Positions 35,019 through 39,568 of a DNA stretch of 39,568 nucleotides are shown piece by piece (position 1 is the stretch's first letter; the number at the start of each line of letters is the position of its first letter). The DNA is from Clostridium sp. (GTDB lineage: Bacteria > Bacillota > Clostridia > Clostridiales > Clostridiaceae), in assembly GCA_029257045.1 (NCBI GenBank), contig JARIDB010000165.1, positions 1-39,568 on the forward strand, read 5' to 3'. Position numbers and translations under genes: made by a program. Below the pieces are notes generated by a model. The model saw only the letters and a program-made list of their open reading frames with translations. It made no database searches and was not told where the DNA came from.

Positions 35019-36824
35019 AGTAGTAATAGACAAGAACATATTAGAAATTTTTCAATAGTTGCCCATATAGACCACGGTAAGTCAACCCTAGCAGATAGAT
35101 TATTAGAAGCCACAGGCACTCTTACTCGAAGGGAAATGGAAGAACAAATTTTAGATAACATGGACCTCGAAAGAGAAAGAGGAATAACAATAAAATCTCA
35201 AGCAGCGAGACTTATTTATAAAAGAGATAATGGAGAGGAATATATATTAAACTTAATAGATACTCCAGGACATGTGGATTTTACATATGAAGTTTCAAGA
35301 AGTTTAGCAGCTTGTGAAGGTGCTGTATTAATAGTTGATGCAACCCAAGGAGTTCAAGCACAAACTTTAGCAAACTGTTACTTAGCTTTAAATAATGATT
35401 TAGAAATTGCACCAGTAATAAATAAAATTGATTTACAATCAGCAAGACCAGAAGAAGTTAAAAAAGAAATAGAAGATATAATAGGAATAGATGCTGAAAA
35501 TGCACCTATGATATCTGCAAAAACAGGATTAAACATAAAAGATGTTTTAGAATCTGTTGTAGAAAATATACCAGCTCCAGATGGAGATGAAGAAGCTCCT
35601 TTAAAGGCACTTATTTTTGATTCTTACTACGATAGCTATAAAGGTGTTGTTTCTTATGTAAGAGTTTTTGATGGTGTTGTAAAACCTGGAACTAAAATAA
35701 AACTTATGGCTACAAATAAGGTTTGTGAAGTAACAGAAGTTGGAGTATTTACACCAAAACCATTAGCGGTTGAAGAATTAAGAGCTGGAGATGTTGGATA
35801 TATTGCAGCTTCAATAAAAAATGTTAGAGATGCAAGAGTTGGAGATACAATAACAGAAGCAGATAGACCGTTAGAACATGCATTACCAGGATATAAAAAA
35901 GCTATTCCTATGGTTTATTCAGGTATATACCCAGTAGATGGAGCTAAATATCAAGAATTAAAAGATGCCTTAGAAAGGCTACAAATTAATGATGCAGCCT
36001 TAGACTTTGAACCTGAAACTTCAGTAGCTTTAGGATTTGGTTTTAGATGTGGTTTCTTAGGATTACTGCATATGGAAATAATTCAAGAAAGAATAGAGAG
36101 AGAATTTAATTTAGATATCATAACAACTGCACCATCAGTTATATATAAAGTAATGAAAACAAATGGTACTTTAATAGAACTTACAAATCCAACGAATCTT
36201 CCAGAACCTACAGAAATAGAATATATGGAAGAACCTGTAGTTAAGGCAAGTATAATTGCTCCATCAGATTATGTTGGTGCTGTAATGGAATTATGTCAAG
36301 AAAGAAGAGGAAACTTTATTGATATGCAGTATTTGGAAGCAACTAGAGTTTCTATAAATTATGACATACCATTAAATGAAATAGTTTATGACTTCTTTGA
36401 TACATTAAAATCTAGAACAAGAGGTTATGCATCCTTAGATTATGAATTAAAAGGATACACAACTACAGAACTTGTTAAATTAGATATTATGCTTAATGGA
36501 GATATAGTGGATGCTTTATCTATGATAGTTCCAACAGAAAAAGCTTATGCTAAAGGTAGAGGAATAGCAGAAAAACTTAAAGAAATTATTCCAAGACAAA
36601 TGTTTGAAGTTCCAATACAAGCAGCTGTTGGATCTAAGGTTATAGCTAGAGAAACAATTAAAGCTATGAGAAAAGATGTTTTAGCTAAATGTTATGGTGG
36701 AGATATTTCAAGAAAGAAAAAACTATTAGAAAAACAAAAAGAAGGAAAGAAGAGAATGAGACAAGTGGGATCTGTAGAAGTACCACAAGAAGCTTTCATG
36801 GCTGTTCTTAAAGTAGATAAATAA
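35016..36824 (+). CDS. lepA: Elongation factor 4 (LepA), ribosome-associated GTPase
   Basis: LepA is a translational GTPase that acts on the ribosome during initiation/biogenesis and under ionic stress. The 602-residue protein has the P loop AHIDHGKST (16-24), the switch motif [31 protein letters not shown], the EF-G-like domains II, III and V, and the LepA-specific C terminus ([22 protein letters not shown]). The N terminus [19 protein letters not shown] agrees with homologues, which fixes the ATG despite its unusual ribosome site. It is followed within 3 bp by a modular repeat and then a terminator at 37049. Confidence 0.98.
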   Translation: MSSNRQEHIRNFSIVAHIDHGKSTLADRLLEATGTLTRREMEEQILDNMDLERERGITIKSQAARLIYKRDNGEEYILNLIDTPGHVDFTYEVSRSLAACEGAVLIVDATQGVQAQTLANCYLALNNDLEIAPVINKIDLQSARPEEVKKEIEDIIGIDAENAPMISAKTGLNIKDVLESVVENIPAPDGDEEAPLKALIFDSYYDSYKGVVSYVRVFDGVVKPGTKIKLMATNKVCEVTEVGVFTPKPLAVEELRAGDVGYIAASIKNVRDARVGDTITEADRPLEHALPGYKKAIPMVYSGIYPVDGAKYQELKDALERLQINDAALDFEPETSVALGFGFRCGFLGLLHMEIIQERIEREFNLDIITTAPSVIYKVMKTNGTLIELTNPTNLPEPTEIEYMEEPVVKASIIAPSDYVGAVMELCQERRGNFIDMQYLEATRVSINYDIPLNEIVYDFFDTLKSRTRGYASLDYELKGYTTTELVKLDIMLNGDIVDALSMIVPTEKAYAKGRGIAEKLKEIIPRQMFEVPIQAAVGSKVIARETIKAMRKDVLAKCYGGDISRKKKLLEKQKEGKKRMRQVGSVEVPQEAFMAVLKVDK

Positions 36825-36826
36825 AA

Positions 36827-37040
36827 GTGAATAATAGTTTGGTTATGACCTCGCTATGCGACAAGTCATCGCAAACCATTATATGTTCACTTTAAGTAAT
36901 GGAACATCTACTTCAGGCAATCTTCAGTGATGAACTTAATTACTAAGTTCATACTTCTTTATCACTAGTATTCACTAAGTAATTAATGACAATGATGAAA
37001 TTATAATAACTTATCTACAGAATGCATTATTATAATTTTT
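36827..37040 (+). repeat. Modular repeat, blocks A, B-like and C, after lepA
   Basis: Palindromic block A (36827-36890, with five bases missing in its left arm), a diverged middle with its own inverted repeats (about 36920-36990) and hairpin block C (about 36997-37040). Block order matches the 38146 copy. It lies between lepA and its terminator, so it would be part of the lepA mRNA. Confidence 0.78.
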
Positions 37041-37048
37041 TATAAAAT

Positions 37049-37086
37049 AAAAAGGCTGAGATTCAAAATTGAACTCAGCCTTTTTT
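37049..37086 (+). terminator. Terminator downstream of lepA and the repeat
   Basis: AAAAAGGCTGAG (37049-37060) pairs with CTCAGCCTTTTT (37074-37085), with an inner TTC/GAA pairing and a T run. Confidence 0.92.
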
Positions 37087-37164
37087 GTTAGATAACTATA
37101 AGAGTAAGGTGGTAATATTATAATATAGTATACAGTTACCCTTTGAAAATGTGAATGAAAGTAC

Positions 37165-38076
37165 TTATTTTAAATAAGTATTTTCTATAAATTTAAATAA
37201 AGAGGACAAATCATAAGAAGCACCAACAGAACTTAAATAAGGCATAAACTTATATTCAGACATATCTATAAATTTGAAAATCTTTGGATTAATTCTAAAA
37301 TAATTAGATTTTAAAAATTCCTTGCAATATTTATCTTCTAATTCTGACATACCATCCATAAGTAAAGATAAAATAGGGGATTTCATTTTATTTAAGGGGT
37401 TAAATGCCCATTGCATAACGCCCCAGTTTTTATTAGGACCATAAATTTTTTCAGGAATATCACCAGTACCTATAGATAAAAGCTTTATATTTTTCATATC
37501 ACATATTGTAGAGTAGTTTGATAGTGCATAAAATATAGAGATAGCTGTAGGAGAATTTGCAATAACACTACCATCTATGTGTCCATTATAAGAAGGAAAA
37601 TAAGTAGGGGCAGAAGAACTTGATATAACAGCATCTCTAAGGGAAGTATTAGATATCTCATCATTTTTAAGGTTATTAAAAAAGACAGGACTCCAAGAGG
37701 AATCTTTATTACCATTAATATTAAAAGAGGGAATTAATATTTTCTTTTTTAAATCTTTTAATTTTAAATCTTCACTAAAATATGTTGATATTACATTTTT
37801 TAAATTCTTATTAGAAAACTTAGGTCTAAATAAATTTAATCTAGGAGAAGAGAAGATTTGTTTAGCCATTTTCATATTATAAAGATCTTTAACTTCCTTA
37901 GGGGTAGTACCATTAGCTAAAAGACCTGCAATAATTGAACCTGTAGATGTACCAGCTATTAAATCTACTTCATCTAAAAAGTTAGGAAATTCAAGGGATA
38001 TTCTATAAAGTATTTCTGTACTTAAAACCCCTTTAATACCTCCACCATCAAAAGTTAAAATTTTAAAAGATTTCAT
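37165..38076 (-). CDS. Patatin-like phospholipase
   Basis: This 303-residue acyl hydrolase has the patatin signature: oxyanion loop DGGGIKG (10-16), nucleophile elbow GTSTG (Ser 44) and the dyad aspartate in IDGS (Asp 167; DGS in place of the common DGG/DGA). There is no signal peptide, so it is probably cytoplasmic and acts on membrane lipids. AAAGGGG precedes the ATG. It is monocistronic, on the strand opposite to its neighbours, and flanked by modular repeats on both sides. No cyclase or other CBASS-type partner is adjacent, so an anti-phage role is not supported here. Confidence 0.92.
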   Translation of the reverse strand: MKSFKILTFDGGGIKGVLSTEILYRISLEFPNFLDEVDLIAGTSTGSIIAGLLANGTTPKEVKDLYNMKMAKQIFSSPRLNLFRPKFSNKNLKNVISTYFSEDLKLKDLKKKILIPSFNINGNKDSSWSPVFFNNLKNDEISNTSLRDAVISSSSAPTYFPSYNGHIDGSVIANSPTAISIFYALSNYSTICDMKNIKLLSIGTGDIPEKIYGPNKNWGVMQWAFNPLNKMKSPILSLLMDGMSELEDKYCKEFLKSNYFRINPKIFKFIDMSEYKFMPYLSSVGASYDLSSLFKFIENTYLK

Positions 38077-38145
38077 TAAAAATCCCCTTTATAAATTGAT
38101 ATATAAATAGCTTATTCATAAAACTCAGTACTGCCATAGAAAAAG

Positions 38146-38361
38146 GTGAACATATAATAGTTTGCTTATGACCTCGCTATGCTCCAAGTCATCGCAAACC
38201 ATTATATGTTCACTATAAGTAATGGAGCATCTACCTCTCTTCTTTTGCTAGATGGGCTTTCACACTAAGTTCAGCATTCGATACGATTAGCTTTAATAAG
38301 TGTTCAATGCCAAGGAGGAAATTATAACAACTTATTTACAGGATTCGTTATTAGAATTTCC
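38146..38361 (+). repeat. Modular repeat, full A-B-C copy
   Basis: This is the most complete copy. Block A (38146-38213) is an imperfect palindrome whose ends GTGAACATATAAT and ATTATATGTTCAC mirror each other. A CATCTA/TAGATG hairpin (about 38228-38254) and block B (to about 38312) follow, then block C (38317-38361), a hairpin ending GGAAATT/AATTTCC. No reading frame is present. The remaining bases up to the L25-like gene are AT-rich with no clear promoter. Confidence 0.8.
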
Positions 38362-38465
38362 TAAAAATTTAAAAATTTCACTACTTAATAATATATTAGT
38401 AATTAAAAAGGCCTTACATAAATATATATAAAATGAATATGAATTTATGGGAAGGTGGATACAAT

Positions 38466-38735
38466 ATGTTAGAAGCAAAATTAAGAAATGTTAAAAAGAA
38501 AAGTAGATCTTTAAGAAATGTAGGTCTTGTAACAGGTACTTTAAAGAGAGTAAACGGGTTAATAATACCTATATCAATGATAAGTAATAAGCTAGAAACT
38601 TTTGTGAATAGGAATGGATTAGGAGCTGAAGTTGTAATAGAACTTGATAGAGAAGTTATAAAAACTAAGATATATAGAGTTCAAAGAGAGGTTATTATTC
38701 ACGATATAATAAATATAGACCTAATAGAACTTTGA
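38466..38735 (+). CDS. Short L25/Ctc-like ribosomal protein
   Basis: This 89-residue protein resembles the N-terminal, 5S-rRNA-binding domain of ribosomal protein L25/Ctc. It shows MLEAKLRNVKKKSRSLRNVG at the start, LGAEVVIELD in the middle and the typical end RVQREVIIHDIINIDLIEL (compare the family's QRDPVTxEILHVDFxEI). It lacks the C-terminal TL5 domain found in many Gram-positive Ctc proteins, and is divergent in the loop that normally has PGVIYG (here GLIIPISM). GGTGG sets the ATG at 38466; an ATG at 38433 has no ribosome site. The structured repeat begins 1 bp after its stop. Confidence 0.7.
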   Translation: MLEAKLRNVKKKSRSLRNVGLVTGTLKRVNGLIIPISMISNKLETFVNRNGLGAEVVIELDREVIKTKIYRVQREVIIHDIINIDLIEL

Positions 38736-38736
38736 A

Positions 38737-39006
38737 GTTCACTTATATTGAGAATATAACCTAAAAATTGGCTTAATAGATAGTTGTGTTCCATGGCTTT
38801 AATATCTTCACAAAGAATTTCTAAGCTCATAATGTCCCTATGTCAAGTGTTAGCCTTAACTCGGAGACCCTCAAACAAAGGCTCAACACTAAGACCTAGG
38901 AACATTATTTCGCTAAGAAATTCTAATTGTTTGATATATACCCATTACACACAATCTATTTCTTTTCGCCAATTTTTTTAATGTTAAATAATAACATAAG
39001 GTGAAT
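38737..39006. repeat. Structured palindromic element, copy 2
   Basis: About 270 bp, starting 1 bp after the L25-like stop, with the same left end as copy 1 (GTTCACTTATATT) and an inverted right end (CATAAGGTGAAT). Inner stems: AAAAATTGGC (38763-38772) with GCCAATTTTT (38968-38977); TAGTTGTGT with ACACAATCTA (bulged); AGAATTTCT with AGAAATTCT; ATAATGT with ACATTAT. The apical core, about 38839-38898, is nearly identical to copy 1. Confidence 0.75.
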
Positions 39007-39430
39007 TTGAGGGGAAAGCTTAAGCCGAAGGAAATAATTCGGAAGAACTGAATTAAGAAATTTCTAAAGCAATAGCAAAACTTAATTGGAAAAGTTAACA
39101 ATCTTAATTAATAATATTTTAAGTAAATATAAGACTGTAAAGATATTATTCAGTGTATATTCGAATACTAAGTGTATTATAAAGTAATCTTAAAATGTGT
39201 AGGTACAAATTAGAATACTTTTGCTGATATAAAAGTTTAAGGATTATAACAAGGGGATTTATGTATATATAACTGGTTACATATGGTGGTAAATATAGTT
39301 AATTTAGTTAAAGTGATGTATAATATACTTAATAAGTAGTTGAAGAATAATGAGAATTAGTTGTTTATAAAATTAATAGACAAATAAGAATAAATATAAA
39401 ATATCAATAATAAAATTATGGAGGTCTTAT
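39007..39430. other. Intergenic region without a supported gene
   Basis: About 420 bp of AT-rich sequence. It contains a CCGAA/TTCGG hairpin (about 39023-39042), a TATTCGAATA palindrome near 39158 and a TATAAT near 39319 that could serve the last gene, though no good -35 is visible. No coding signal on either strand. Confidence 0.5.
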
Positions 39431-39568
39431 ATGAGAAATGTAGATATGTATGGGTTAATTATAATTACAGTATCTATGGGAGGACTATTTACCTTTTTAG
39501 GATGGGTAATTAAAAGTCAAAATGCAGGAGATATGCTAAATGGATTTGATGCAAAAAAATATGATAAA
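39431..39568 (+). CDS. Small membrane protein, DUF3784-like (3' end outside window)
   Basis: Forty-six codons are visible: a short N terminus, one hydrophobic helix (YGLIIITVSMGGLFTFLGWVI, about 7-27) and a polar stretch (KSQNAGDMLNGFDAKKYDK). The tail resembles the AGxNxxxxxEKxKYDxxK segment of DUF3784 proteins, small two- or three-helix membrane proteins of unknown function. GGAGG lies 8 nt before the ATG. The gene runs off the window. Confidence 0.65.
   Translation, partial: MRNVDMYGLIIITVSMGGLFTFLGWVIKSQNAGDMLNGFDAKKYDK

Noticed and set aside
37165-38076. Patatin as part of an anti-phage CBASS system
   Set aside because: No nucleotide cyclase, ubiquitin-like or other partner gene is adjacent; it stands alone between repeats.
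39007-39110. Segment with GGGGAAAGC and GCCGAAGG reminiscent of a lysine riboswitch arm
   Set aside because: The conserved 5' core (GAGGTAGAGG-type) and the remaining junction elements are absent, and no lysine gene follows.

Overview
The window is a strongly AT-rich chromosomal stretch from an anaerobic endospore-former, most likely a Clostridium sensu stricto species. The evidence is purine-rich Shine-Dalgarno sites (often GGGGGTG or AGGAGG), a core sporulation cluster (spoIIAA-spoIIAB-sigF, spoVAC-AD-AE, gpr, spoIIP), and oxygen/nitrosative defence enzymes typical of strict anaerobes (reverse rubrerythrin, hybrid cluster protein, FprA-type flavo-diiron protein). I do not name the species. 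No rRNA, tRNA, CRISPR array, insertion sequence or prophage gene was seen; the accessory signal lies in intergenic repeats and decayed genes.

Layout. 1-5.1 kb: 3' part of a reverse rubrerythrin, trmB, a class V aminotransferase (minus), a two-gene unit (repeat-containing N/Y-rich protein and a DUF4397 protein), and a ZIP metal transporter (minus). 5.2-6.8 kb: an ECF transporter S component with promoter and operator, then about 1 kb holding a large structured repeat and the 3' remnant of a P-loop kinase gene. 6.9-11.4 kb: sbcD-sbcC and a frameshifted small gene. 11.4-19.7 kb: hcp with a Crp/Fnr regulator, an ACT-domain/UPF0210 pair, a HelD-like helicase and an FprA flavoprotein. 19.8-26.2 kb: a Lon-like protease with an apparently dead ATPase site, the spoIIA operon and the spoVA operon. 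26.3-31.7 kb: a degenerate P-type ATPase, comEC and holA. 31.7-36.8 kb: rpsT (minus), gpr, spoIIP, a small exported protein and lepA. 36.8-39.6 kb: repeats, a patatin-like lipase (minus), a short L25-like protein, a second structured repeat and the start of a DUF3784-like gene.

How the genes relate. SpoIIAA, SpoIIAB and SigF form the partner-switching module that activates the first forespore sigma factor. SpoIIP works in engulfment, SpoVA proteins move dipicolinic acid, and GPR degrades SASPs at germination. Hcp with its adjacent regulator, FprA and rubrerythrin form a scattered stress-defence set. HolA, SbcCD, HelD and ComEC concern DNA or transcription; LepA, S20, TrmB and the L25-like protein concern translation.

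Most interesting points. (1) lepA and spoIIAA share a leader layout in which a GGGGGTG Shine-Dalgarno is separated from the ATG by a 9-bp, 7-nt-loop hairpin. (2) spoIIP and the gene after it have their Shine-Dalgarno inside a stem and TTG starts. (3) Two 250-270 bp palindromic elements share a conserved core with compensatory stem changes. (4) A modular palindromic repeat family (blocks A, B, C) occurs at five places in both orientations, and one copy falsely extends the lon-like reading frame. (5) Two large ATPase-family proteins, Lon-like and P-type, have lost canonical catalytic motifs but remain full length.
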